Shown here one piece after another: positions 16,365-25,589 of a stretch of DNA of 64,000 nt. The position numbers were made by a program, and so were the translations under genes. The number at the start of each line of letters is the position of its first letter. Within the stretch, counting starts at the first letter, position 1. Under the pieces are notes generated by a model, which made no database searches, had not been told where the DNA came from, and saw only the letters and a program-made list of their open reading frames with translations. The DNA is taken from NCBI GenBank assembly GCA_964614095.1, contig CAZTJO010000005.1, forward strand, positions 1-64,000, read 5' to 3'. The stretch is from CAZWKX01 sp964614095. Lineage in GTDB: Bacteria > Actinomycetota > Acidimicrobiia > Spongiisociales > UBA11373.

Positions 16365-17741
16365 ATGAAACTCCGACTCCGCCGACCCCGCCACCTCGCT
16401 CTTGCCCTGCGCGACCTCGCCCGACGCCGGCCCCGCCAAGCCGAAGAATACCTGGACACCCACCAGGAACAATGGGGATCCCTTGCCCAGGCCGATCCTC
16501 ACGATGCCGCGGACATCCTCGAGGCCCTCGACGAAGAGGCGGCGGCGGATCTGATCTCCGGCCTCGATGCCGAGCAGGCTGCCGAGGTGCTCGAGGAGAT
16601 GCGGCACGAAGCCGCCGCCGACCTGCTCGAGGAAATCCCACCGGCCGAAGCCGCCGAGATGATCGCCGCCCTCCCGCCGGACGAGGCTGCCGACATCATC
16701 GGCCAGTTGGAGGAAGACGCCCGGCGCCGTCTGCTCGAATCTGCCAGCGCGGACAAGTTGAGCGAAGTGCTGGCGCTCCTGGCCTACCCTGCCGACACCG
16801 CCGGCGGGTTGATGAAGACTGAGGTGGCCACGCTGCCCTCCGCCATCAGCGCCGGCGAGGCCATCGAGGCGATGCGGCGTCTGCACGAAAGCCTGGAAGA
16901 CCTCTCCTACGTATACGTGATCGATCCCGCACGGCGCCTCCTTGGAGTCGTCTCGTTCCGCGACCTGGTATTCGCCCGTCCCGGAACCGTCCTCGACGAG
17001 GTCATGGTGCCGAGCCCGGTGGCGGTGCGGCCCGACACCGACCGCGAGGACGTCGCCGACCTCATTCAGCGGTACAACCTGCTTGCGCTGCCCGTCATCG
17101 ACCACCAGGGCGTGCTCCTCGGCATGGTGACCATTGACGACGTCATCGTCGAGGTCCAGCAGGAGGCCACCGAGGACATCGCCGCCATGGTCGGCGCCGG
17201 CGTGGAGGAGACCATCTACACCCCGGTGGGACGTTCGGTGCGATCCCGCCTCCCCTGGACCGCAGTGAATCTGGCCACCGCCTTCCTCGTCGCCTTCGTT
17301 GTCAGCCGGTTCGAACCGGTCATCGACCGTCTGACCGTGCTGGCGGCCTACATGCCCGTCATCGCTTCGGTGGGCGGCAACAGCGGGGCCCAGAGCCAGG
17401 CCATCGTTATCCGCGCCATGGCCGTCGATAACATTCCGACCGTTCTGGTGCGCCGGGTCCTCTTCCGCTCCACCCTCATCGGCCTCTTCAACGGTGTCGC
17501 CATCGGCACGCTGTCGGGAGCCATCGCCGCCTTCTTCACCCACAACGCCTCGATCGGAATGGTCATCGGCCTGGCCGCCCTGGCCAACCTGCTCGTCGCC
17601 AATCTCGCCGGAAGCAGCATTCCCATAATCCTCGACAAGCTGGGACAGGACCCGGCACTCGCCTCAAACATCTTCATGACGATGATCACCGACATGGTCG
17701 GCTTCGGTGGGTTCCTGGCCATCGCCACCGCCCTGCTCTAG
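16365..17741 (+). CDS. mgtE: MgtE-family magnesium channel/transporter
   Basis: The 458-residue protein has the three MgtE parts in order. First is a superhelical N domain rich in Ala and acidic residues (about 20-130, with the repeating DAADIL, EAAADL and DEAADI units that bind Mg2+). Two CBS domains follow (about 140-260, ending VTIDDVIVEVQQEATEDI), then five membrane helices from about residue 290. The pore segment shows ASVGGNSGAQSQAI. Mg2+ bound between the N and CBS domains closes the channel. The hairpin-rich leader suggests RNA-level control as well. Confidence 0.95.
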   Translation: MKLRLRRPRHLALALRDLARRRPRQAEEYLDTHQEQWGSLAQADPHDAADILEALDEEAAADLISGLDAEQAAEVLEEMRHEAAADLLEEIPPAEAAEMIAALPPDEAADIIGQLEEDARRRLLESASADKLSEVLALLAYPADTAGGLMKTEVATLPSAISAGEAIEAMRRLHESLEDLSYVYVIDPARRLLGVVSFRDLVFARPGTVLDEVMVPSPVAVRPDTDREDVADLIQRYNLLALPVIDHQGVLLGMVTIDDVIVEVQQEATEDIAAMVGAGVEETIYTPVGRSVRSRLPWTAVNLATAFLVAFVVSRFEPVIDRLTVLAAYMPVIASVGGNSGAQSQAIVIRAMAVDNIPTVLVRRVLFRSTLIGLFNGVAIGTLSGAIAAFFTHNASIGMVIGLAALANLLVANLAGSSIPIILDKLGQDPALASNIFMTMITDMVGFGGFLAIATALL

Positions 17742-18190
17742 CCGGAGCTGCCGCCCTCCGTCATCTGCTCCCGCTGTCCCAGCCAGTCGGAGTAGGTGAT
17801 TCCCTCCATCCAGGGCTCAAAATGCACCTGCCGCCAGCGCTTCCGACACTCGGCGAAGCATTCTGGAGTGGGTTCGGCCTCAAGACCCAGAAGGGCGATG
17901 GTGAGGGCCGGCTCCCACCCACGGCTCCCCAACGCCTCGTCGGCGGCAAGACGCCAGTCGCTGGGCAGCCGATCGTTGTGATCGGGGTCGCACCAGTAGC
18001 GCGCCATCCGGTCCGCCAGCCGCAACGACCTCCGCACCTGGCGAAGCACGGCCTTGTCGACCTCAGGCCCGGCAACGGCAAGCACCGCCTCGTACCACTC
18101 GGCGCCGGTGGCGTCGCCGTGCCCGGCCGGGTCGCCGGCCGTCTGCTCATAGAGACGGTCGATAGCGGCGGCGATATCCAGGTGACTCAC
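17738..18190 (-). CDS. Conserved-looking cytosolic protein, unknown function
   Basis: The 150-residue soluble protein is rich in Trp, Asp and Arg (YWCDPDHNDRLPSDWRL; CRKRWRQVHFEPWMEG) and I do not recognise the family. Its GTG start overlaps the stop of the upstream aminotransferase by four bases (GTGA), so the two are translationally coupled. This suggests a role tied to that PLP enzyme or its pathway. It converges on mgtE with a four-base tail overlap. Confidence 0.65.
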   Translation of the reverse strand: MSHLDIAAAIDRLYEQTAGDPAGHGDATGAEWYEAVLAVAGPEVDKAVLRQVRRSLRLADRMARYWCDPDHNDRLPSDWRLAADEALGSRGWEPALTIALLGLEAEPTPECFAECRKRWRQVHFEPWMEGITYSDWLGQREQMTEGGSSG

Positions 18191-19014
18191 CCGACTCCAG
18201 TCTCCATGCGGATTATGTCGCGGTAGGCCCTCTTGAGAGCGGCGCCCAGCTCACCTTCCGCCTTCATGTGTTCTCCTACGGCTCCGATCCGGCTGACCTC
18301 TTTGACCGTGGACAGGGCGAAGGCCTCATCCGCATCAATGAGGCGCTGCAAAGGAAAACGGCCCTCGGCCACGGTGAGGCTGAGGCGAGCCGCACTCTCG
18401 AGAAGAACACTTCGGGTAATCGAGGGCAGGATGCCCAGGGCCAGCTCGGGGGTCTCGATATGGCCGTCGCTAAGCCAGGCCACGGTGAACGTCGGGCCTT
18501 CCAGGACGTGCCCCTTGCCATCAAGCAGCAGAGCCTCGTCGAATCCCAGTTCCCGGGCCTTATCGGTTGAAGCCATGTTCGGAGCGTACGACAGCCACTT
18601 CACGCCGTAGAACGGGCTCTCGCTGGTAGCCGGATGCCATGGCGCCGCCATCGGAAACAGCCGAAGCGGTTCCGGCACTTCCGGCAGCTGCTCCCACACC
18701 ACAATGGTGCGCGACGGCGCCGTCTGCAGCAGATCTCTGCCTCCTCCGGTGACGATGATGCGAATCACACAGTTCCCTCCGGAAGCCGCGACCGCCGAAG
18801 CCCATGCGGTGAGATTGGGGCGCGGCGGCGGCTCCACGCTCAGAACGGCGGTGCCGCGCTCCAGGCGATCAAGATGTTCGGCCAGGCGAAACAGTACGCC
18901 GTCGTACGACCGGACGACCTCAAAACAGCCGAAACCTCGCTGCAATCCCCAATCGAACACCGAAATGGCCGCAGCGCCGGGAGCGACTTCCACACCATCG
19001 ACGAGAACTCTCAT
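18187..19014 (-). CDS. PLP-dependent class IV aminotransferase (aminodeoxychorismate lyase-like)
   Basis: Class IV folds include 4-amino-4-deoxychorismate lyase (folate), branched-chain and D-amino-acid aminotransferases. Evidence is the N-terminal ISVFDWGLQRGFGCFEVVR, the PLP-lysine segment YGVKWLSYAPNMAS, FDEALLLDGKGHVLEGPTFTVAW with the conserved Glu, and the ILPSITRSVLLE C-terminal block. ATG 19014 gives 275 residues, typical of the lyase; a longer frame adds only an Arg-rich tail. The typical Lys-Thr-x-Asn-Tyr is altered to KWLSY, so the substrate is unsure. It is coupled to the gene at 17738. Confidence 0.8.
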   Translation of the reverse strand: MRVLVDGVEVAPGAAAISVFDWGLQRGFGCFEVVRSYDGVLFRLAEHLDRLERGTAVLSVEPPPRPNLTAWASAVAASGGNCVIRIIVTGGGRDLLQTAPSRTIVVWEQLPEVPEPLRLFPMAAPWHPATSESPFYGVKWLSYAPNMASTDKARELGFDEALLLDGKGHVLEGPTFTVAWLSDGHIETPELALGILPSITRSVLLESAARLSLTVAEGRFPLQRLIDADEAFALSTVKEVSRIGAVGEHMKAEGELGAALKRAYRDIIRMETGVG

Positions 19015-19070
19015 GCTGTTCAGGCTAGCCCTGGCCCCACCGCTTACAACAGCCGCCCTAGCCTTCTGCC

Positions 19071-21962
19071 ATGGCCCGTTCGCTGGCCCGCTACGGAATC
19101 GATGCGACCATCCAGGAACAAATGTCCGCCGCCGGATGGATCGACGGCGGCTCACTGGTTTCGGCTGCCGTTCCCCTGTTGGAGGAGAGCCGCAGGGGCC
19201 CCGATCCCGACGGGGCGCTGCCTCGCCTCGCCGCCGTGCTCGGCGCCGATCCAGATCTGGGACGGCGCGCCCTTGAAGACCCCTTCCTGGGACGTGCCCT
19301 CATCATCACCGCCGGCGCCAGCCCGGCGCTTTCGCGCATTGCCGCCACCGACCCCGGAGCTTTGCTGCGAATCGTTGATGGCCCACCCTCACGCCGGCCC
19401 ATCGAGCTGCCCGCGGGCCGCCGCGCCCAGCTCCGAGCCATCCGTCGCGAGGTCTCGGCCCGCCTCCTGGCTATCGCCGCCCACGATCTCCTGGGACGGC
19501 TCACTATGCCCGAAGTTGGCCGCCACCTCAGCGACGTTGCCGACGATGCCGCTGCTGCAGCCATCGCGGCGGCGGCCGACGACCCCCGCCTCAAGGGCGC
19601 CGATCCCGTGCCCTTCGCCGTCATCGCCATGGGCAAATGGGGCGGACGCGAACTCAACTACGCCTCCGACATCGATGTGCTTTTCGTGTACCAGGCGCCG
19701 GACGACCAAGACCGGGCGGCACGTTTCGCACAGCGAGCGGCCGAATCATTCCTCGACGCTCTCGCCACACCGACCGCCGACGGCCTCGCCTTTCGAGTCG
19801 ATGCCGACCTCCGGCCCGAAGGCGCATCGGGACCGCTGGCTCGCACCCTCAACTCCTACCGGTCCTACTGGGAACGCTGGGCGGACACCTGGGAGTTCCA
19901 GGCCCTCATGAAGGCGCGCCTCGCCGCCGGCGACAAGGACCTGGGCGCGGCTTTCCTCAAAGCGGCAGAGCCGTTCGTTTATCCCGAGACTCTGGGCGCC
20001 GACGCCGTCCACGAGGTGCGCTCACTCAAGGCCCGCGCCGAGGCGTTGGCCGAGCGCCAAGGTGGCATCGAGATCAAACGCGGCGTCGGGGGAATCCGCG
20101 ATGCCGAGTTTGCCGTGCAGCTCCTTCAGCTAGTTCACGGCCGCAGCGATCCCAATCTGCGCTCGGGCAACACGCTGCACGCCCTCGAGGTCTTGCGCCG
20201 TGCCGGATACGTGCGGCCCGACGACGCCGTCGCCCTCGAAGAGGCATACCGCTGGCTCCGCGACGTCGAGCACCGGCTGCAGATCGTCGAACTTCGCCAA
20301 ACCCACGAGCTTCCGACCAGTCCCCCCGAACGCGACCGAATCGCCAAGTCCATGGGCTTCCGAGACGACACCGAGGCCACCGCTCTCGAAAGATTCGAGG
20401 CCGAGTTGGTGGAGCGACGGGCCGCCATCCGCACCATTCACGAAAGGCTCTTCTACCGCCCACTCCTTGAGGCGTACGCCGAATCGCCTGCAGTGCAACT
20501 GACTGCCGACGGTGCAGCCCGACAGCTGGCCGCTCTCGGCTTTGTCGATCTCGAAGGAGCCAAGCGCGCCTTCGCCGATCTCACCACCGGGCTCTCCCGG
20601 CGCAGCAGGCTCATGCAGCAGCTGCTCCCTCTCATGATGGATTGGCTGTCCCAGGCGCCTAATCCGGACCTGGGGCTGGCCCAGCTGCGACTCCTGGTCA
20701 CGTCGACTCCCGACAATGCCCTTCTGGTATCGGCAATGCGCGACAACCCGGTCGCCGCCGAACGGCTATGCACCCTTCTCGGCACCGGCAGACTCCTCGG
20801 CCGGCTACTCGATCGTATTCCGCCGACAATGTCGCGCCTCGGCGACGACGAAGGTCTTGCCGCCTTTCCCTCGCCCGAAGCTCTCGCGGCCGAGGCCGAG
20901 CGCCGACTCACCCTGCGCTCCGAAGATGACACCGCACCCGATGCCCTGCGCCGTTTTGCCGAGGCGCATCTCCTGTGGATCGCGGGTCAGGACCTTGTCG
21001 GACACATAGACGAGATCCTCATTGGCTCGCGCTTGTCGAATCTGGCCGACGCCGCCGTCGAGGCGGCCCTCTCCCTGGCGATACACCAACTACAGCGCGA
21101 GGGCCTGGAGCCCCCGCCGATGGCAGTCATCGCCTTCGGCAAGTGGGGCGGCCGCGAGCTCAATTACGGTTCCGACCTCGACGCCATGGCCGTGTTCCGA
21201 TCCGGCAGCGAGAACGACGCCGAAAACGCGGCCCGCGTGGTGGAGAATCTGCTGGGCATCCTCACTCCGGGAGCAACCGTATGGCCCGGCCTGGCCATGG
21301 ACCTCGACCTGCGGCCCGAGGGCCGAAAAGGCCCCATCGCCCGCTCGCTCGAGGCCTTCCTCACCTACTGGGCCCGATGGGCCGACACCTGGGAGCTTCA
21401 GGCCCTGCTGCGAGCCCGCGCTGCCGCCGGCGACCGCGATCTTGGTGCCGAGTTTGTGGCCTCCGCCCAGGGGCGTCTCTTCAGCGGCGGCCTCGGTGCG
21501 GAGGCCGAACGCAACATAAGGAGAATGAAGGCGCGGGTCGAAAACGAACGTATCCCCTCCGATGAGGACCCCGAGTACCACATGAAGCTCGGCCGGGGTG
21601 GAATGTCCGACGTCGAATGGCTGGTGCAGCTCCTACAGCTGCGGCACGGCGCAGAGACTCCACTGCTGCGGAGTGCCAGCACCCTGGCCGGGCTGAGCGC
21701 TCTCGAAGGTGCCGGCCTCCTGGGCAGCGAGGACGCCGGGATCCTCGAAGCGTCCTATCGCTTCTGCGCCCGGGTGCGGAACCGGCTCTTCCTCCAGGTA
21801 GGACGCCCCCGGGACTCGCTGCCGACCGACCCAGCAGAGGTGACGAGACTCGCCCGCTCTCTCGGCTATGTCCGCCACCCTCGAGCCACGTTACGCGAGG
21901 AGTACCGCCGACTCACCCGAAGAGCCCGGCGCGTCTTCGAGGCACGTTTCTACGAGCGGTAG
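19071..21962 (+). CDS. glnE: Bifunctional glutamine synthetase adenylyltransferase/deadenylyltransferase
   Basis: GlnE switches glutamine synthetase off and on by adding or removing AMP. The 963-residue protein has the expected duplicated architecture. The N-terminal adenylyl-removase half carries GKWGGRELNYASDIDVLFVY (about 185-204) followed by DADLRPEG and an RY-GIR-type region (RGVGGIRDAEF). The C-terminal adenylyltransferase half carries GKWGGRELNYGSDLDAMAVF (about 690-710), DLDLRPEGRKGP and LGRGGMSDVEWLVQLLQL. Both catalytic GS-x10-DxD sites are intact. Its target glnA is not in the window. Confidence 0.96.
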   Translation: MARSLARYGIDATIQEQMSAAGWIDGGSLVSAAVPLLEESRRGPDPDGALPRLAAVLGADPDLGRRALEDPFLGRALIITAGASPALSRIAATDPGALLRIVDGPPSRRPIELPAGRRAQLRAIRREVSARLLAIAAHDLLGRLTMPEVGRHLSDVADDAAAAAIAAAADDPRLKGADPVPFAVIAMGKWGGRELNYASDIDVLFVYQAPDDQDRAARFAQRAAESFLDALATPTADGLAFRVDADLRPEGASGPLARTLNSYRSYWERWADTWEFQALMKARLAAGDKDLGAAFLKAAEPFVYPETLGADAVHEVRSLKARAEALAERQGGIEIKRGVGGIRDAEFAVQLLQLVHGRSDPNLRSGNTLHALEVLRRAGYVRPDDAVALEEAYRWLRDVEHRLQIVELRQTHELPTSPPERDRIAKSMGFRDDTEATALERFEAELVERRAAIRTIHERLFYRPLLEAYAESPAVQLTADGAARQLAALGFVDLEGAKRAFADLTTGLSRRSRLMQQLLPLMMDWLSQAPNPDLGLAQLRLLVTSTPDNALLVSAMRDNPVAAERLCTLLGTGRLLGRLLDRIPPTMSRLGDDEGLAAFPSPEALAAEAERRLTLRSEDDTAPDALRRFAEAHLLWIAGQDLVGHIDEILIGSRLSNLADAAVEAALSLAIHQLQREGLEPPPMAVIAFGKWGGRELNYGSDLDAMAVFRSGSENDAENAARVVENLLGILTPGATVWPGLAMDLDLRPEGRKGPIARSLEAFLTYWARWADTWELQALLRARAAAGDRDLGAEFVASAQGRLFSGGLGAEAERNIRRMKARVENERIPSDEDPEYHMKLGRGGMSDVEWLVQLLQLRHGAETPLLRSASTLAGLSALEGAGLLGSEDAGILEASYRFCARVRNRLFLQVGRPRDSLPTDPAEVTRLARSLGYVRHPRATLREEYRRLTRRARRVFEARFYER

Positions 21963-22005
21963 CCAGCGCCGACGACGGGCTACCATGCCGGCGCTTCGGA
22001 GCGCC

Positions 22006-23193
22006 ATGGTCGATCACGTCAAACACATCAGATCCCTTATCGACGAGGAGGCCACCAGCGCCATCGAGTTGCGCCGCGCTCTGCACCGCCATCCGGAACC
22101 GGCCTGGCAGGAATTCCGCACCACCGAAACGGTCGCAGCGTCCCTAACCGCATCCGGCCTCAAGCCACAACTGCGGGAGGGAGGTACCGGCCTCAGCGTG
22201 GAAGTGGGAGCGAACGATGGTCCAATGGTCGCCTTCCGCGCCGATCTGGACGCCCTCCCCATCACCGAAGAGAACCCCGCGCCGTATGCCTCCGAGGTGC
22301 CCGGTGTGATGCATGCCTGCGGCCACGACGTGCATACCGCCATCGCCACCGGGATCGCCCGCGTGCTCGGCCACATCGACAATCTGCCCGGCCGGGTGCG
22401 GATCGCCTTCCAACCGGCCGAGGAGACGGTTTCCGGCGGGGCCATCAGCCTCATCGCCGACGGTGTCCTCAAGGACGTCTCGGCCATCTTCGCCTTCCAC
22501 GTCGATCCATCGATCCCGGCCGGCACCGTTGGTGTGCGCGCCGGAGCCATCACCGGCGCCTGTGATCGACTCCAGGTCATTCTCGGCGGGCCCGGCGGCC
22601 ATACTTCCCGGCCTCACCTCACCGTCGACCTTGTTCAGGCCGCCGCCCGACTCGCCGACACACTGCCCTCGCTGCTTCAGCGCGCTATCGATCCACACCA
22701 CCCCGTCGTGACTGTGTTCGGCCAAATCTCTGGTGGAAGCGCCGGCAACGTAATCCCAACGCGCGTCGAGATGGCCGGCACGGTTCGGCTCTTCGACACG
22801 GCAACGTGGCACTCCCTGCCGAAGTTGGTCGAGCGCCTGGTGCACGACATAGTCGCCCCCTTCGGCGCCGCCGTCACCATCCACTACGAGCGGGGTTCAC
22901 CCCCGGTGGTAAACGACGCGGAGATCGTCAAAGTGCTGGGTGCCGCTATGAGCGAGGCCCTGGGCGCAGATGCGGTGCTGCCCACCCACCAGAGCATGGG
23001 ATCCGAGGATTTTGCCTGGTATCTGGAGTCGGTTCCCGGTGCCCTCCTGCGCCTCGGGGCGGCCCTCCCCGAGGGTCGGACCGACCTCCACGCGGCCAAC
23101 TTCGATATCGAAGAGCGTGCCATAGGCGCCGGCATTCTTGCCGGGACCATCGGGCTCCTGCGCCTCATTGAGGCCCAGGCCGCGGCCTCCTAG
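22006..23193 (+). CDS. M20D-family amidohydrolase
   Basis: M20D enzymes deacylate N-acyl amino acids or cleave related amides with two metals. The protein shows ALHRHPEPAWQEF near the N-terminus, FRADLDALPI, the metal-binding HACGHDVHTA, IAFQPAEE and a C-terminal MGSEDFAWYL, all in the family order. I chose ATG 22006 (GGAG four bases upstream; 395 residues) over 21985 and an even longer frame that overlaps glnE. Substrate is not determined. It converges on aroF with a four-base overlap. Confidence 0.88.
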   Translation: MVDHVKHIRSLIDEEATSAIELRRALHRHPEPAWQEFRTTETVAASLTASGLKPQLREGGTGLSVEVGANDGPMVAFRADLDALPITEENPAPYASEVPGVMHACGHDVHTAIATGIARVLGHIDNLPGRVRIAFQPAEETVSGGAISLIADGVLKDVSAIFAFHVDPSIPAGTVGVRAGAITGACDRLQVILGGPGGHTSRPHLTVDLVQAAARLADTLPSLLQRAIDPHHPVVTVFGQISGGSAGNVIPTRVEMAGTVRLFDTATWHSLPKLVERLVHDIVAPFGAAVTIHYERGSPPVVNDAEIVKVLGAAMSEALGADAVLPTHQSMGSEDFAWYLESVPGALLRLGAALPEGRTDLHAANFDIEERAIGAGILAGTIGLLRLIEAQAAAS

Positions 23194-24203
23194 GCCGACC
23201 TGCCCAACGCCCCGGCCAGAGCACGGATCTGTGACATCAGCTCGGTGAACTCCGTGGGAAGAATCGCTTGCGCTCCATCGACCAGGGCGGTCTCCGGGGC
23301 CGGGTGCACATCGACGAGGATGCCGTCGGCTCCGATCGCCACCGCCGATCGGGCCAGCGGAGACACTAGAAATCGATGACCACCTGAGTGCGACGGATCA
23401 ACGATGATCGGAAGATGCGAGAGGCCCTTCACCACCGGGATCGCCGAGATGTCGAGAGTGTTGCGGGTCCGACCTTCAAAGGTGCGTATGCCCCTCTCGC
23501 AAAGCACGATGTGGTGGTTGCCCTCCTTGTAGATGTACTCGGCGGCGTTGAGCCACTCGTCGATGGTGGCGGTGAAACCCCGCTTGAGCAGCACCGGCTT
23601 CGGCTGGCGGCCCAGCTCCGCCAGCAGGGTGAAGTTGGCCATGTTGCGGGTACCGATGCGAAGAAGATCGGCGTAAGACGCCACCAGCTCGACGTGGCGC
23701 GGGTCGACAACCTCGGCGACAAACGGCAGGCCGAACTCATCTCTGGCCTCGGCCAGCAGCTTCAGGCCATCCTCCCCGAGGCCCTGGAAGGTGTAGGGGG
23801 AGGTGCGCGGCTTGAAGGCGTCACCTCGCAAGATCGACGCCCCCGCTTCTTTGACTGCGGCCGCAGCAGCGAAGAGTTGCCCCCGGCTCTCCACGGCGCA
23901 CGGACCTGCCATGACAACAAACTTGGGGCCGCCGACCGGGATTCCCCCGACATCTATGACCGAATCCTTCTCCTGGAACTCCCGGCTCACAAACTTGAAG
24001 GGGGTCAGCACGGGCACAGCCCGCTCGACACCGGGAAAAGCCTCCCAGGGCAGTTGCTGTATGTGAGCCCGATCTCCCACCGCGCCGATGACGGTGCGAA
24101 GCTGGCCCTGCGACACGTGCGCTTCGGCACCGATCTCCCGCAGCCTCTCCACCACGTGCGCCACGTCCTCGTCGGTCGAGCCGTGCTTCATCACGATGAT
24201 CAA
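23190..24203 (-). CDS. aroF: 3-deoxy-7-phosphoheptulonate synthase, type I beta
   Basis: It condenses phosphoenolpyruvate and erythrose-4-phosphate, the first step of the shikimate pathway. The TTG start at 24203 gives the family's usual MIIVMK opening, with a GGGGGTGA site about eight bases upstream. An N-terminal ACT-like (ferredoxin-like) domain of about 70 residues, used for regulation, precedes the barrel with GPCAVES, KPRTSPYTFQGLG, LLKRG, CERGIRTFE and DPSHSGGHR. At 337 residues it matches the Thermotoga/Bacillus type. No other aro genes are nearby. Confidence 0.95.
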   Translation of the reverse strand: MIIVMKHGSTDEDVAHVVERLREIGAEAHVSQGQLRTVIGAVGDRAHIQQLPWEAFPGVERAVPVLTPFKFVSREFQEKDSVIDVGGIPVGGPKFVVMAGPCAVESRGQLFAAAAAVKEAGASILRGDAFKPRTSPYTFQGLGEDGLKLLAEARDEFGLPFVAEVVDPRHVELVASYADLLRIGTRNMANFTLLAELGRQPKPVLLKRGFTATIDEWLNAAEYIYKEGNHHIVLCERGIRTFEGRTRNTLDISAIPVVKGLSHLPIIVDPSHSGGHRFLVSPLARSAVAIGADGILVDVHPAPETALVDGAQAILPTEFTELMSQIRALAGALGRSA

Positions 24204-24390
24204 GGTGTCGTCACCCCCTCGGGGCACATTACTCCTCACCCTTGCCGAGCCTTTCGAGCCGGCGAGTCACCGGCGCCTCGTCAATGGCCCGAAACGCCAG
24301 GATAGGACGTTGTGGAGCCACCCCGGACGGCGTCGGCAAGCCCGTCCGCCCACAAGAACGATCAAGCCCTCACCGGGCCGGATCGGTCTG

Positions 24391-24795
24391 TTAGTACTCA
24401 ACCACCGGGGGCAGCTTCCTGGCGTGATCCACCCAGCGCTCAACCATTGATTCCGTGGGGAGGCGTCGCACGAGCCTCTTGCGGTCGTTGACCTCGGCCA
24501 TGGCGACAGTCAAGTTCGCCGCTCGCCGGGTGCGCAGCTCCTTTACGGTGTCCACACCAGCTGCTTCGAGCAGGTCGGAGTACTCCTCACCCACCCCCTT
24601 GACCCGCATGAGATCGGCCCGATTCACCCACTCCAAAATCATATGCTGACTGAGGCCGGTGGCCTCACTCAGCTCCTTGCGGCCCTTTCGCGTCGCACCG
24701 CGTCTGAGCAGAGCTTCAGTCGTCCGGACCTTCACCTTGCGCAGCGTGCGACCGTACTGGACACCAATCCCTTCGATGGTGTCAATAGAAGCCAT
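24391..24795 (-). CDS. DUF4332 domain protein
   Basis: The 134-residue protein starts at ATG 24795 with AAGGAG four bases upstream. It contains two helix-hairpin-helix-like repeats: IEGIGVQYGRTLRKVKVRTTEALLRRGAT (quoted in parts: IEGIGVQY, TTEALLRRGAT) and MRVKGVGEEYSDLLEAAGVDTVKEL (VKGVGEEY, AAGVDTVKEL). The ending KLPPVVEY is typical of DUF4332. The hairpins resemble nucleic-acid or protein-binding HhH motifs, but the family's role is unknown. Confidence 0.85.
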   Translation of the reverse strand: MASIDTIEGIGVQYGRTLRKVKVRTTEALLRRGATRKGRKELSEATGLSQHMILEWVNRADLMRVKGVGEEYSDLLEAAGVDTVKELRTRRAANLTVAMAEVNDRKRLVRRLPTESMVERWVDHARKLPPVVEY

Positions 24796-24903
24796 GGCGC
24801 TCCTTTCCAGAGGTTCCGGCAGTCGAGCCAAGCCTTCCTGCTTGGCCGACGCGAGCGCAGAATACAGGTTTGGCTTGGCAAGCTGCCGAGTGCAAACACC
24901 CGA

Positions 24904-25488
24904 TCAGCGGTCCCGCTCCTCGAGATCCTCCAGAACATCGATGTCGGCCGGAGGCAAGTGGTCGAACCTCACTTCCTTCACCCACTGCGGATGCGCCTTC
25001 AGCAAACCGGCCGCTCCTTGATCCCCGGTGAGGCCGGCAAGCCGCGTCCACAACGGCCGGGCCACAAGCACCGGGTTCCCCCGCTGGTAGCGGTACACGG
25101 GTACCACCGCCGGCCGTCCGCTGCTCTCCATCATCTCCAACAGGCCCGGCGGCACATCGGCAGGGATCTCCGGTTGATCGCCCAAGGCCATAAACGCGCT
25201 TTCGGGAGTCCGCTCCCGCATGACCACATCGATCCCGACTCTGATGGAAGACGCCAGCCCCTCTTCCCATTCTGGATTCACCGCAGCCACTGCATCCCCA
25301 AACTCGACCTTCTCCAGGATTTCGTCGGCTGCGCAGCCGAGCACTACAACAAGAAGATCGACCGGCCACCCGGCCACCATGGCGATCACGTGCTCCAGTA
25401 GAGGGCGTCCGTGCCACTCCACAAGCTGCTTGGGCTGACCCATGCGGCGCGCCCCACCGGCGGCGAAGACGACCGCGGCTGCAAACAT
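24904..25488 (-). CDS. MocA/MobA-like nucleotidyltransferase
   Basis: Members add CMP or GMP to molybdopterin or serve related sugar-nucleotide chemistry. The N-terminal FAAGGARRMGQPKQLVEW is the nucleotidyltransferase signature (GGxxxRMGxPK), and GDQPEIP and RGNPVL mark the metal and substrate sites. ATG 25488 gives 194 residues; a longer start at 25512 adds eight basic residues. A molybdenum-cofactor role is suggested by family and would suit a selenoprotein-making cell (formate dehydrogenases use both), but that link is inference. Confidence 0.82.
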   Translation of the reverse strand: MFAAAVVFAAGGARRMGQPKQLVEWHGRPLLEHVIAMVAGWPVDLLVVVLGCAADEILEKVEFGDAVAAVNPEWEEGLASSIRVGIDVVMRERTPESAFMALGDQPEIPADVPPGLLEMMESSGRPAVVPVYRYQRGNPVLVARPLWTRLAGLTGDQGAAGLLKAHPQWVKEVRFDHLPPADIDVLEDLEERDR

Positions 25489-25589
25489 TGGGGCTACCTT
25501 CTTTCGGCTCATTCACGTTAGCCAGCAGGCCGACCGCCCCGACGCGGGCGACTCCGCGAGGACCGGGCGAAGTTGCCCCTCCGTCGCGC

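Noticed and set aside
16101..17543. 480-codon minus-strand frame across mgtE
   Set aside because: The plus strand encodes an unmistakable MgtE; the antisense frame is a GC-bias artefact.
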